A model generated the notes under the pieces. The model saw only the letters and a list, made by a program, of their open reading frames with translations, was not told the DNA's origin and ran no database searches. A stretch of DNA of 64,000 nucleotides, taken from assembly GCA_021397835.1 (NCBI GenBank), contig JAJFZO010000234.1:2739001-2803000 (forward strand), in the 5' to 3' direction. The stretch comes from Moringa oleifera. Taxonomy: Eukaryota; Streptophyta; Magnoliopsida; Brassicales; Moringaceae. Shown piece by piece: positions 36,401-47,800 of this stretch (positions are counted from its first letter, which is position 1; every line of letters starts with the position of its first letter). Position numbers and translations under genes: made by a program.

Positions 36401-39201
36401 GGCACCGTACCCATTTGCCTTTGTGACTCCGCTCAACTATGGTGGCGATGGAAGCACAATGACATAGCCAAGGGCTTATGCATAATCGAGTCTCGGAAAG
36501 ATTTCAAGTGGGAGTTAAGGAAGCAATTCTCCGTAAGCAACACAGAAAAGGAAGCACGTGGTCGTCTTCGTCAACCAAAACAACTGGTTATATCTGGGAT
36601 TACATCAAGTAGTTTACCACTCTTATCCTTGAGTACAAAGACATGTTAGAGAGAGATTCTCTCTTCTAGTTCATGGATGGGTTGAAAGATTGGGTCCAAG
36701 TCGAGCTTGACAGATGAGGTGTAAGGACGCTTGATGATGCTATTGTAGAAGCTGAGTAACTTATCGATTATCGCCCATCAAAGAACAAGAACGGAAGCTA
36801 CAACAAAGGTGGGGGAGAGAAGACTTTCAAAAATAATCAAGGGTGCAAGCTCTCAATGCCATTATGAGCCAAGGAAAGGAAACCAACCAAGAGCATGTTG
36901 GTTCACTACACATCTTGGGTGCTCTAAAAGGAAGCTTGTCCCCCACTATGTCAATGAAGAAAGGGTTAATGTTCGTGCGGTAACGATGCTCGTGCTTCAC
37001 TTGATATGGGAGCTACTCATAACTTTATATTCGCTAGCAAGGCCAAGCGTCTAGGCCTTGCTTTACTAGCAAAAAAGGGCTTCGAAAATGCAAGCAACTC
37101 ACCTGCTAAGCCTGTGGATGGAATGGCCAAGGCAGCACCCGTATGACTTGGTACATGGAGTCGAAATCTAGATTTTTCGATAGTACCTATGGATGACTTC
37201 CAAGTTGTCTTGGGCATGGAATTCTTTAACGAGGCACTTGCCTTCCCACTTCCTACAACGAACACTTTGAGTATCATGGGCAAAGATCAGGCATGCTTGG
37301 TACTAACGGAGCAACATATGGAAGCAAAAGCATTATCGGCACTACAATTTGCAAAAGGAGTAAAATCAAGCTAAAACTTTGTTGCTACCATACGTGAGCT
37401 CAATAATGAAGGTATGTCTCCTAAAGACCTCTTACCTACTTCAATTCATAATGTGATGCCCAAAGAGTCATCGAAGAAGTTGTCACCAAGACAACAAGTG
37501 GACTGCATGATTGAGTTGGAGCCTGAAGCCAAACCACACATCATGTCCCCTTAGTGCAGGGCACCTCTAGAGCTTGCAGAGTTGAGAAAGCAAAATTCAA
37601 GACCTGTTGGATGCAGGATACATTTAGCCATCAAAGGCACCATATGGGGCACCTGTGTTGTTCCAAAAGAAAAAGAATGGCTCACTTCGGTTATGTATTG
37701 ACTATCGAGCGTTGAACAAGATCGCCATCAAGAACAAATATCCAATCCCATTGATCCAAGATTTCTTTGATAAACTTGTAAGGCACATTAGTTCTCGAAA
37801 CTTGATTTAAGATCGAGATATTACCAAGTACGAATTGCGGAGGGAGATGAGCCAAAGACGGCATGCATAACAAGGTATGGCGCAAGATCTCTTTGATAAA
37901 CTTGTAAGGCACATTACTTCTCGAAACTTGATCTAAGATCGGAATATTATAAAGTACGAATTGTGGAGGGAGATGAGCCAAAGACGGCATGCATAACAAG
38001 GTATGACGCTTTTGAATTCTTAGTAATGCCATTTGGTCTCACTAACGCTCCTGCAACTTTCTCCACCCTCATGAATAAGATATTCCATCCCTTCTTTGAT
38101 CAATTCATGGTATTATACTTGGATGACATAGTGGTCTATAACATCACACTTGAGGAGCATATGCAGCATCTAAAGAAGGTCTTCCAAGTGCTCTGAGATA
38201 ATGAGCTTTATGTGAAGCAAGCGAAATGCGTGTTTGCGCAACAAGAGGTCCTAGGGCACCGCATTCACAATGGACAACTTATGATGGATCATGCTAAGGC
38301 AAAGCTATTCAAGATTGAGAACCACCCACAAGAGTTCCCGAACTGAGATATTTTCTTGGGTTGGTCAACTACTACCGGTGTTTTATTAAAGGATACTCTG
38401 CGAAGGCCGCACGGCTCACCAACCTACTCAAGAAAAACCAAGCATGGAATTGGTCTGACGAGTGTCATCAAGCCTTCGATGAGTTGACAAAGGCTATCTT
38501 TGAAGAGTTAGTAATGACGTTGCCCAACTATACCAAACCCTTCGAGGTACGCACTGATGCCACTGACTTTGCTATTGGAGGTGTTCTTATGCAAGGACAT
38601 CCCATTGCTTATGAGAGCTGAAAGCTCAACGACATCAAGTGAAGATATTACGGTGTGAGCAAGATAAAGTAGCTACTTCATCTACTTCATCATTTTGACA
38701 AGAATTTTCTTTTTGATGAAGTCATGTTAAAACTTGAGGAACTGATTTTTCATTTGCTTGAATTTATTACTTGTACATTTTAGATTTCTTTCAATTGTCT
38801 GCTGCCTTCTTATGAACTGTTCATATCTGCTTGTAAGTTGATTGTTCTGAAGGTTTGTGCTTAATTATTACAATTTTGCAGCCCATTCTGATACAACTGT
38901 GGCGAGGATGCTTGTGGGCAACAAATGTGATCTGGAAAGCATCAGGGACGTGACCACTGAGGAAGGTAAAAGCCTTGCAGAAGCAGAAGGATTGTTCTTT
39001 ATGGAAACATCTGCTTTAGATTCAACAAATGTTAAAAAGGCTTTTGAGATTGTTATTCGAGAGATTTACAGCAACGTGAGCAGGAAGGTGCTGAACTCAG
39101 ATTCTTACAAAGCTGAACTGACTGTCAACCGAGTAACTCTGGTTAAAAACGATAATGATGGGTCGAGGCAGATGAAAAGCTACTCTTGCTGTTCAAGGTG
39201 A
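27458..39201 (+). CDS. RABA5c: Rab GTPase RABA5c (ARA4-type, Rab11 family)
   Basis: Two exons, 27458-27788 and 38882-39201, join within a Thr codon (A|CC, giving ELKTHSD) to make 651 nt (216 aa). The start [20 protein letters not shown] is typical of plant RabA5. GTPase motifs seen are the P-loop GDSAVGKS (about residues 18-25), switch I TIGVEF, switch [17 protein letters not shown] and ETSA. The end KSYSCCSR supplies the double cysteine for geranylgeranylation, which attaches Rabs to membranes. RabA/Rab11 proteins act in post-Golgi and recycling traffic. From memory RABA5c (ARA4) in Arabidopsis marks trafficking to cell edges. The intron position after ELK is the usual one for plant RabA genes, but here the intron is 11,093 bp because two gypsy fragments lie inside it. 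The leader is CT-rich and a candidate poly(A) signal lies at 39413. Confidence 0.96.
30428..30452 (+). repeat. Poly-C run of 25 in the RABA5c intron
   Basis: Twenty-five consecutive C after TTTTGCT. Its length may be uncertain in the assembly. Confidence 0.95.
32169..32626 (-). repeat. Gypsy LTR, minus copy
   Basis: It begins TGTCACAAGC (inverse at 32626) and ends CAATCGACCAGTGACG near 32169. It shares the block GCAACTAATTAGCG.AAAAGT and TTAGCCTTCGAACAATC with the plus-strand LTR at 35365-35803. The DNA beyond 32169 lacks a primer-binding site, so this is a 3' LTR. Confidence 0.75.
32169..34010 (-). mobile_element. Ty3/gypsy chromovirus 3' fragment (RNase H, broken integrase, LTR)
   Basis: Read on - from about 34000: an RNase H tail ([40 protein letters not shown]), then the integrase zinc region near 33620-33480 ([16 protein letters not shown]). 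The frame then jumps directly to sequence that in full elements lies well downstream (HGCRSQL...), so most of the DDE core is deleted. Downstream follow integrase tail sequence, AGGAGGATG and an LTR at 32626-32169 that starts TGTCACAAGC. Stops and frame changes are present throughout. It is antisense to RABA5c and head to head with the fragment at 34020-38690. Confidence 0.8.
35365..35803 (+). repeat. Gypsy LTR, plus copy
   Basis: A TG...CA unit of 439 bp that starts TGTCACAAGCTC and ends CAGCCTATGACA, one base before the primer-binding site. Its inverse homologue is at 32169-32626. Confidence 0.8.
35805..35818 (+). other. Retrotransposon primer-binding site (initiator Met-tRNA)
   Basis: TTGATATCAGAGCC differs from the usual plant TTGGTATCAGAGC by one G-to-A change and lies directly after the LTR. 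Confidence 0.85.
37765..38016 (+). repeat. 126-bp tandem duplication inside the RT domain
   Basis: Units start at CTTTGATAAACTTGTAAGGC (37765) and again at 37891. Both contain CTCGAAACTTGAT and AGACGGCATGCATAACAAGG. The period of 126 is a multiple of three, so 42 codons of reverse transcriptase (SKLDLRS through ACITRYG) are repeated. A few differences separate the units. Confidence 0.9.
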
Positions 39202-39987
39202 TATCTCTTCCTGTGTGCGGAATATGTGCAAGTTGAGGGCTTTCCGTTGAATTCAAAATTTGGTTGTCTGGTCAGTTTGTTTGAATGGTTAACAAATAAG
39301 ATTTCTTTTTTTTTTTTTGGTTATAGAAATGATAGTGTTGATTTTCATTCAAGAAAGAACAGAAAAGTAAAATTTTTGTGCTTTTGCATACAAAGAAGCT
39401 GTAATTGCACAAAATAAAGTGGACAACCAATTTGTTCTTGTGCCATTTTATTATTTTATTAAGAATGTATAACATCCTGTTAACTGCTTGCCTTTTGTAA
39501 GCCCATTGGAAAACCTGTTATTGTTTTTATGAATGAATTGCTGTAGTGAATTTATTGTGTTCTCTTAATTGCTTATTGCTTGTTTCTCAATTCTCTCTGC
39601 CTTGTGAGTGGTTGAAGCAATTGCATAGTAGGTGGAGAGTCAGATGTTGGTCTAGAAGATACGATTGAGAAACAAGGAAAAGCTCACCCAACACAAACAA
39701 ACCATCCATCAATCTTATGCACCCACATCTTAGAAACATCAAAATAATCATATTCTAATCATTAACTGCCTCAAGAAAAGTAAAATATTGAAAGGAGATT
39801 ACAAGAATGTAGTTGAAAGAAAAATATTAGCCACATTTCACTGCCCCACCCACACTTTCAATCTTCTAGATTACCCTTTTCTTTTCCTAGTTGATTACCT
39901 ATGATGGGTAGAGATAAAGACGGATAATGATAGAGAGCAGTGTTTTATTATATTTTTGTTTGGATTTGGGAACCAGTAAAATCCAGT
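39202..39987 (+). other. RABA5c 3' UTR and convergent spacer to pirin
   Basis: The 3' ends of RABA5c (+) and pirin (-) face each other across about 790 bases. AATAAA at 39413-39418 is a candidate poly(A) signal for RABA5c. TTTATT at 39944-39949 (AATAAA on -) is a candidate for pirin, about 40 bases after its stop. Confidence 0.55.
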
Positions 39988-41798
39988 TCACTGAGATCTC
40001 CAATACTTGCCCATTTCAAATCCATTTTTGGAGTAGTGATAGTCCTCGATGGTTTGATCAATCTCAGCCTGTGTGTTCATCACAAAAGGTCCATACTGAA
40101 CCACGGGCTCGTTCAGCGGCTGCCCTCCTACAAGAATGAATCTGAGCAGCTTGGAGGACTTGTTCCACACGCTTAGACCATCTCCAGGGCCCAAAACAAG
40201 CACATGGTGAGCCGACACAGCCGAGGAGTTCGGGGACCCGAACACTCCCTCACCTTCTATTATGTACACAAAGGCATTCCACGATTCGGGGATGCTTTGA
40301 TGACACTGAGCTCCCGATTTTAGAGTGAAAACAAGATACATTGTTGGGGTCCTGGTGTAAACTGGTGATCGCACTCCCATGGCTTCTCCTGCGATGACTT
40401 CAACTTCGACCCCCTCTTTCTCTGCCTTCATTATGTCCTCACTTGACACCTCTTGGTACCTCGGTTCAATCCTGAAATTTTGGGAATTTGGGTGAGAAGT
40501 AATTCTTGGTGAGGGCTCCATCGGAATCGATTTTTAAAAAAAAATGGTTTGAGCCAGGGTTAACTTGAATTGGTGAGGGAAAGGCCGTCATTATCTTTGG
40601 ACTGAAGACGAGGAAACATATATCATATTCCGAAACTATGACAGGTGTTAAGAAAAGAAAAGGACACGTAGAATAAAATGTTTTCAATATACTAAAAAAA
40701 AAGAAGTCAAAGGAATTCAATAATATAAACAGAATAAAGAAATTGAAAGGCGAGAAACCGTTCTTACATTTTGTCTTGAGAAGATAGATTGATCCAGAGC
40801 TGCAAACCCCTGTTGGGTCCTTCTCCGGCTGGCATTTCAGAGTGGATTATCCCTCTCCCTGCTGTCATCCACTGCATTAAATAAAAAGGTCATATGAAGC
40901 CGAGGAGAAAGTCCAGTCTGTCGGAATACTGTTCATTCAGATTTTACCTGCACATCACCCGTATGGATAGTGCCCTTATGCCCTGCAAAATCTTGATGTG
41001 CGATGCCTCCCTAAGATCCGCAGAAAACCCAGAAACCAAAACTTTCTGAAAATCAATTCTATAAATGGGTTTCGATCCTTAAAAAAGAAAGAACAAAGAA
41101 GAAAAAGAATACTTGCAACATGTATGTGACCGTCTCGAAACCTGTAGAAACACTATTAATGTCAGAAAATGAGAAAATAAACAAGAGCTATTTGGATTTT
41201 GATCACCATATGTGATCATGCGAGCATATAAATTTGGAAAAGATCCCTGCAAAATGATGGGAAATGAGTCAAAAACCTCTGTGTGGATGATCTGGGAAAC
41301 CAGCTGGAGGTGACACTGCAAAATCCAACCGACATAATGTTAATATGGGAAACCATCTCTGAAAGGAAACAGAAGACCCGTTTATGATCAGCTATACCTG
41401 AAAAATCATCCAACATGAGAAAAGGGTCCAAGCGCTTCAATTCGCTCCTGGAAATCAATTTCACAGAACAAAAATCAACGAAATCAAAATCTGAAGAATC
41501 AAACAGAGACAAAGCAACATCCAGAAAATACACAACCTATGAATCAATAAAAGAATAGATGCAAAGAATGAATACGACAATAATACCTGCCAATGCCTCT
41601 CCTCACAACAGCACCATCACCCTCGTGTTGAGATTTGGCCAAAACCTTCCTGGACACCAATCTTGGTCGGTTGAAACCAGGGCTTCGGTCTGAGCCAGAC
41701 ATGGTGTTTCTGATAGAGGAAGGGCCTGTAATGCTGCAGCTTTTCTTGGCTCTTGTGAATAATCTGAACAGTTGCCTATGGCTTATTGCCGCTTTCAT
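39988..41798 (-). CDS. PRN2: Pirin (PIRIN2-like cupin protein)
   Basis: Seven exons on -: 41798-41587, 41447-41401, 41315-41277, 41141-41113, 41010-40948, 40871-40768 and 40471-39988. They total 978 nt (325 aa), with agreeing phases and GT-AG borders. Pirin landmarks are RKVLAKSQHEGDGAVVRRGI, LDPFLMLDDFSV, FPDHPHRGFETVTYMLQGGI, HKGTIHTGDVQWMTAGRG and IIHSEMP. The metal ligands of the family are present (two His in DHPH, then His and Glu in IIHSE). The C-terminal cupin is complete (VYTRTPTMYLVF, ESWNAFVYIIEGEG, NGFEMGKYWRSQ). Plant pirins are regulators rather than clear enzymes. From memory Arabidopsis PRN2 stabilises the protease XCP2 and influences lignin. The first ATG adds about 32 residues rich in Arg, Lys and Ser before MSGSDRSPGF, which look like an organelle presequence. 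The second Met (41702) is the alternative start. Confidence 0.95.
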
Positions 41799-41844
41799 AT
41801 ATATAAATATGTCGCTCCGTCTGTATAAGTCTTTGCGATCCTTG

Positions 41845-41854
41845 CTTATATATA
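41845..41854 (-). promoter_or_regulatory. TATA box of the pirin gene
   Basis: TATATATAAG read on -, about 50 bases upstream of the first ATG (41798). At the usual 30-base distance, transcription would start near 41815, leaving the upstream ATG inside the mRNA with a very short leader. Confidence 0.5.
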
Positions 41855-41859
41855 CAAAG

Positions 41860-44800
41860 GGACAGAGAGAGGGATCAACTTCTCAACTTGGTTTGCGGAG
41901 TACGGGAAGACAAGGGCGCGTGGTTGGATTGGTCGGGATCAAGCACGGGAGGAGATATTGGGACGGTAGTGGGGCCCGCTTGGACAGGACCCACTTCGAC
42001 ATTGAACCAATAGGGATGATGTAAAGCTGGCGTCATCATGATGGCTGCCTTGCTGTTTAGGGTTAATCATCTCGCCAAGTCAAAGGTACACACGGGATGG
42101 ACATCATCTTATGTTCCACATTTAACACACTGCGTGTTACGGTCAAAACTAAATATTGGATCTGATCTAACGCACAGCTCTTCCTTTGTCTTTCAGTTTA
42201 ATTCTTTTTTTTTTTTAAACAAAAACTGTCTGTATAGATTTTGTTAACATAAAATTCTGATAACGCCCTTTTTCTAAGAGTTATTTATTATTATTAATTT
42301 TAAAAATATTCACTTTTTAGAAAGCTTTTAAAATTATTAAATTATTTAGTTTTAGTTTTTTTAATTGTGAGGGTAATATTATACTCATTTTTTTCTCTCT
42401 ACAACATAGTACTATAAGTATTATATTGTCAGCTTTTTTTTTTCTCATCATTCTCTCTCTTTTTTCTTCTTCTTCACAGTTTTCTTTCGTCTCTTTTACA
42501 TTTTTTTCTCCCATTCTAATCAAGTTATTGAAATTTTTTTTCTCTATTTCAAACTTATTTCATATCATAATCACAAATATTTAATACGAATTAAAGCAAC
42601 AAAATAAGATTTGATTGTACTTGACTTCATATTTGGGCATTTGGTGTAAACATGAGCTAATTTGTAAGATATTTTTTTATAATTTTAATAGATATTAAGG
42701 TATGTTGAAACAACTACATAAAATAAGTTGATTTTTTTTCAGGTTTCTCCTTTGTATTATTTGTGTAGCCATGTTTATGGGCTATGATTTTTTCACTCAT
42801 TTAAAATTTTGGTAATGTATAGGGATGGGTTCCATTTGAACCCATCGAGAAGGATGGTTATTTATGTGACTATGGTGTGTGGATGTGGTGCGTGGTTGTG
42901 GTGTGTGAAGTTTTAGCAACCAAAACTTAGGCTATCCAGATTTTATTTTAAAAGCATAATATGAACTTATGTGAAATGAGTGGTTGTAGTATGTATTTTT
43001 TAGCAAGATTCATGTTCCATGTTAAACCTATATAAATTAAATGAGTAACTGTTGAGAGGCTTTAGTATTAGTTGGTGACGTTGATTTAATTGCAAATGTA
43101 TGATGCAGTTGTATGTAGGTTTAGGTAAATGTTACTTTGGCTATATTGGTTGTATGGTAACTTATTATATTTCGTAAGTGAACTATTGTTAATGATAGTA
43201 AATTATAGTTAAGTCAGCGTAGAAAAAAATTTTACACTTCAAATTTTGCAGATCCTTAGTTATATAATGGTTCAATGCTAGTGAATTATTATAGTGTGAG
43301 AGCATCACTGTGATAAAAATTATTGATACTGACTCAATATAATATGATAATAGTTATTTGTTTTCATATAGTGAGTAATTATTTCTAAAACAATATATAC
43401 ATTTCATACAAGCTACCACTTTGTGAATAACGAGTATCTTGATAATAATGTAGGATCACCAATGAGATTCAAGTAATGATATCCTCCAATGAGATTATTG
43501 GTCACAATTGACAAATCTGCACAAACTTATTAGGCCCATCAAGAATTAATGATAGATTGTTTTGTGCTAACTAATAATTGTTTTGTAATTTCATTATAGT
43601 GTTAGCTTAGACTGAAAACATGAAATAGCAATAGAATTATTTTAACTTCATGGTGACATATTGTAATTTTATAGTGTATTGTGTATATGTCATAGTGCAC
43701 TAAGCTAATAACTAGTGTTGTATAGTTATTAAATTAACAAATAATGAAGTGTAACATTGTGAAGTATATTTATTCTATGATTATAGTTGTTTAATTGATA
43801 AAATAGTTACATAATCTAAAATTAAACATGTCCAAAATGATCACCAAGATAAGCACGAGTCAAGTAAACATAGTTTAATTCAAATTAGTACAAAATAAGA
43901 AAACAAATGAATACCAAAAAATAAAATAAAGAACAAGATAAGCACAAGTCAAGATAAGAAAACAAATCAACACAGTTATAAAATAACAAATAGAAACAAC
44001 CCTTGATTTTCTCAACTAATAATACTTTTCTATCTTTATCAAACACATCTTAATTTATCCATATTTTACTATTTTATTGTTCTTTATTCATTGGGTAATT
44101 AAGTTGTTACATCACAAATTTTCTTTTCTCATCTTAAATTTTTTTAAAAAAAAATCAAAAATTAAAAAATATATAAAATTTAGTCCAATCTCCAATAATT
44201 ATCTAATGCGTTAAATCACACATTAAAAAGCAATAAATACATTAATGATATCTTTTTTTTTCCCTTTTTGTGTTTGTTTTTTTTTTTTAGAAAAAAGAAA
44301 GAAGAAGAAGAGAAAGGAATGGTTAAAAATAAAAGAGACTTATTATCAATTGTGAATTCATATCCTTAGCCATACCCAATGCAAAGTAGTATACTATATA
44401 TTAAAGATAAATTATGAGTTCAATCGTATTTAAAATCTGAACTTTCTTTTAACTGTGCATGTTTTTCTCTAAATTCTTTAAAATAAAAAAAGAAAATCAT
44501 GGCAGGTCAATAAATAAACAACCATTTAGTAATAATACAAAAATCAAATAATTAGTGATTATCCAAAAAAATAAAAAATAAAAAAGATCTAATAGTCACA
44601 AACATGAGATTACACAAAGCAAATGCTAAACATCACATTAAAGATTCTAAATTTGATTAAAATGTATGAACAAAAACCTAGTGTTTGAACTATATACCTT
44701 CTTATATGTAGAGAAGATTAATGCAAATATCAAATGAGTTTTCCCATGACTTTGGTAAAGGAGACTAGATGGAGCAAATCAATTGACGACGAGACAGGTT

Positions 44801-47800
44801 TGTGGAGATTAAGTTGTGGTTTATGGGTTTTGGGTATGGGTTAATTCATGTATATGGGTTTATGAGGGTAAACTTATTGGCGAGATTGGTTTGAAAGAAC
44901 AAACGGGTGTGGATTTCATGTTTATGGGTTTGTAAGAATAGTAGCTTTGCCTTTGATGACAAAGTGATCAATAGAGAAGGAAAAGGATAAGCAAAATATG
45001 ATCACTAATCAACAATAAGAGAGGATTGATGAATTTTGATTGATGATAAGAGAGAGAAGAGGAGATTGATTTCGATCAATGACGAAAGAGAGAATATGAG
45101 ATTGGTTTGGATTAACGACAAGAAAAAGGATAAGAGGGATGAGTTCTTGCCTGTAATTTGAATGAGGAAAAAAAAAAGATGGGTCTGAGGACAAAATCAA
45201 AATACATCAATGTATCCATGGGAAAAAAAGAGGTGCATCCGGTCATTATTCGCCATTTTTATATTAAATGGTCTAACATTGCAAGTGTTAAAAAGAAAGG
45301 GCACAATAGGTATTTTTCAAATTATGAAGATTTTTTGTTATTTTTATAATTTAAACTAAAAACAATCAAATTAATAATTTTGGATATTTTTATAAATATT
45401 AATTATGAAGAAGTTAACACAAATTTATTTTCTTTTTAATCAAATTAAAAGAAGATCTTGATTACATTACGTGAATTATAATTGTCGCTAAAAAGAGACT
45501 TCCTTTTTAATTTGATTTATTGTTACTTTCAAGCTAAGACCTTTTTCGGTTTTTAAGATACAAAATTGAAACTATAAAAGGGAATTCAATCTCATATTTT
45601 AAAAGGAATATTACCAACGTATTTGAATATCACATTTTAAATCAATATCATTAACGGACACTCTCCAATCATATTTATTGTTAAATCAAGACTTTTCATT
45701 TCATATGTGATTTAATGCCTGTAATGGCACCTAATAATACAATATTAAATATTGCTTAATGTGCAATATGATGATAATGAAATTTAATTTTTTTTAGGAA
45801 AAAAAATTGAAATCCTCTATGGTTGACTGCAACATTAATGTGCATTGAACATGCAGAGTATTGTCCGTCCAAAAATTAAAAAAATGAAACGTGCAAAGTT
45901 GTTGACCCAGATGAGACTATCATTAGCCTCGCCATTAATTTTGTAAACATTAAGAAAGTTGGTAAATGGCAAAAGGCCACTTCTACGCATTTAGCTCCTT
46001 AGCACAGGAATGACAACATATATATAGTATTTTAAATAGTTTGTCATTATATGGCACAACCTTGAAAAATCGGAGTGGAATTGCCCCTGAGTGGTGAGGA
46101 AGGATTTATGTCATGAGGACATCATGGGTGAGTCATGCCAACTCTAATATTTGTTTGACAACTTTCTCATTTCCTTTCGTTTTCTTACCTGTTTTGTATT
46201 TCAACCTTAACAACGGAGACGTCTGTTTCTGGACTTTGTGGCCGAAAATTGGAATCCAAGTTCACAAGCCGCAAAAAGGCAGAGAAGAGCATCATATATC
46301 CAAATGACATCCATCACACCTAAGCATTGCGTTGCCTTTCATCCGAATGAGCTCATTTTTTTATACATCCTTGTGCAGGGAAATCCACATGGGCCAGTAT
46401 GCTCTTCCAATCACAATACGAGCAGCCTTTTGTTTTAGTGCCTGTTGGACAAAGTGGGCATTTGCCAAGTGGCGCATAACTCCCCATAAAAAAATTAATT
46501 TCACAATTCGGGTTGGCCTCTCAAACGTCAATTTTACTACTTAATTTTGTATGAGTTGTTGCTCCTCTCCTTTGCTTATAATATTAATAAGTATCATCAT
46601 GTATTTGTGATTGCAAAATTAAACGTTGGCTTTTGCTGGTTGACGGAGCATGATCTTCTTCTTCTTGTCACGTCGTTTCTGATTTTTGATTTGCAGGGTT
46701 TAGGCTCAATTTTAATAGTGGAATTTTAGAAGTTCATGTTGGCTCTTACAATTGCAATGGGAGATGGGCATGATCGAATTTGTCTTAATAAAATGATGAT
46801 TTTTGATTTTTTAAATTTATCTCTATATTTCTTCACCATGCACATATATCATATCTCATACAAAGTTTTTTCAACTCTTTAGGATTTCAATGTCAATCCC
46901 TTGAGTTTGGTAAACAGTATCATCATTCAAAGGACCATTCCAAAGATTGATGTATGTAGACACATGATGGCTATGTTGAAAGCAAATCTTACAATAACTT
47001 TGTGCCTTAAGAGGAGGGAATACTTCAGAAATTAGGGGCTCCAGCTGTTCAAAGCCTCTTCAAGAGTTCAAATTATTAAGTATCAATTAAAATTTTAGCT
47101 AGAATTAATCCGCTAAATATTAATTATTGTTGTTTCCTAAATAATTTTTCATATAATTTCAAATATTTTTCGCAAAGTGCAAATATAGTTGATATATCTT
47201 TATGAGATATATTGCTATAAAAAAAATGCAACAACAGCTGTAATTTAATTTGTTAAAAGGATGAAGGCATGCCAAAAAGAGAGGAAAAGCTTTAAAAAAA
47301 AAAAAAAATTGGGACAGTAGGAATGATATGCTGCCGCTCGGAATTTTACTCCTTTAGAGGGTTATTGAAAGAACTGAAGAAAGAAAATGTTCAATGGTAT
47401 GACAGGCGGGAATATTGGAAAAGAAATAATTTGAGAAAGCTTCACTAGATCTGGCAAAGGGTTAAACCTATAACAAGAGAGAGAAAAAAAAATCTGACTT
47501 TGTGGTTACCTTTTGATCAGATTTCCATGTTTAACTCAACTTGGTGCTTTGAAGGGAAAATTATCATGGAATCTTTGTAAGCTAATTTCTGTTTTTTTTT
47601 TTTTTTTTGGGAAATATCAATTGCATAACCCGCATTCTTTGGCAGTATTAAAGTCTTAGAGAAGATATTGAAATCCCTTAGAATCAAAAAGTAAAATGTG
47701 ATCCCTAATATATGTTAATTAATTGATCTTCAATTTAATACGAGAAGGTGTAATGTTATGGATTCAATTATCAATTAATGGTATTATTTATATTTTTTTA

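Larger units (their letters stand above)
34020..38690 (+). mobile_element. Ty3/gypsy chromovirus fragments: IN-chromodomain-LTR-PBS-gag-PR-RT-RNase H
   Basis: Order on +: the integrase H2C2 zinc region ([43 protein letters not shown], about 34075-34205), the IN core start ([20 protein letters not shown], about 34280) and its tail, then a chromodomain ([20 protein letters not shown], about 35220-35285), an LTR (35365-35803) and a Met-tRNA primer site (35805-35818). Then gag ([16 protein letters not shown], about 36330-36650) and a protease-like region near 37170-37370. RT follows ([20 protein letters not shown] about 37690, [20 protein letters not shown] about 38020, YLDDIVVY about 38115), and then RNase H ([16 protein letters not shown] about 38550). 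It breaks off near 38690. Many stops occur. A single LTR shared by an upstream 3' half and a downstream 5' half suggests recombination between elements. Confidence 0.85.
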
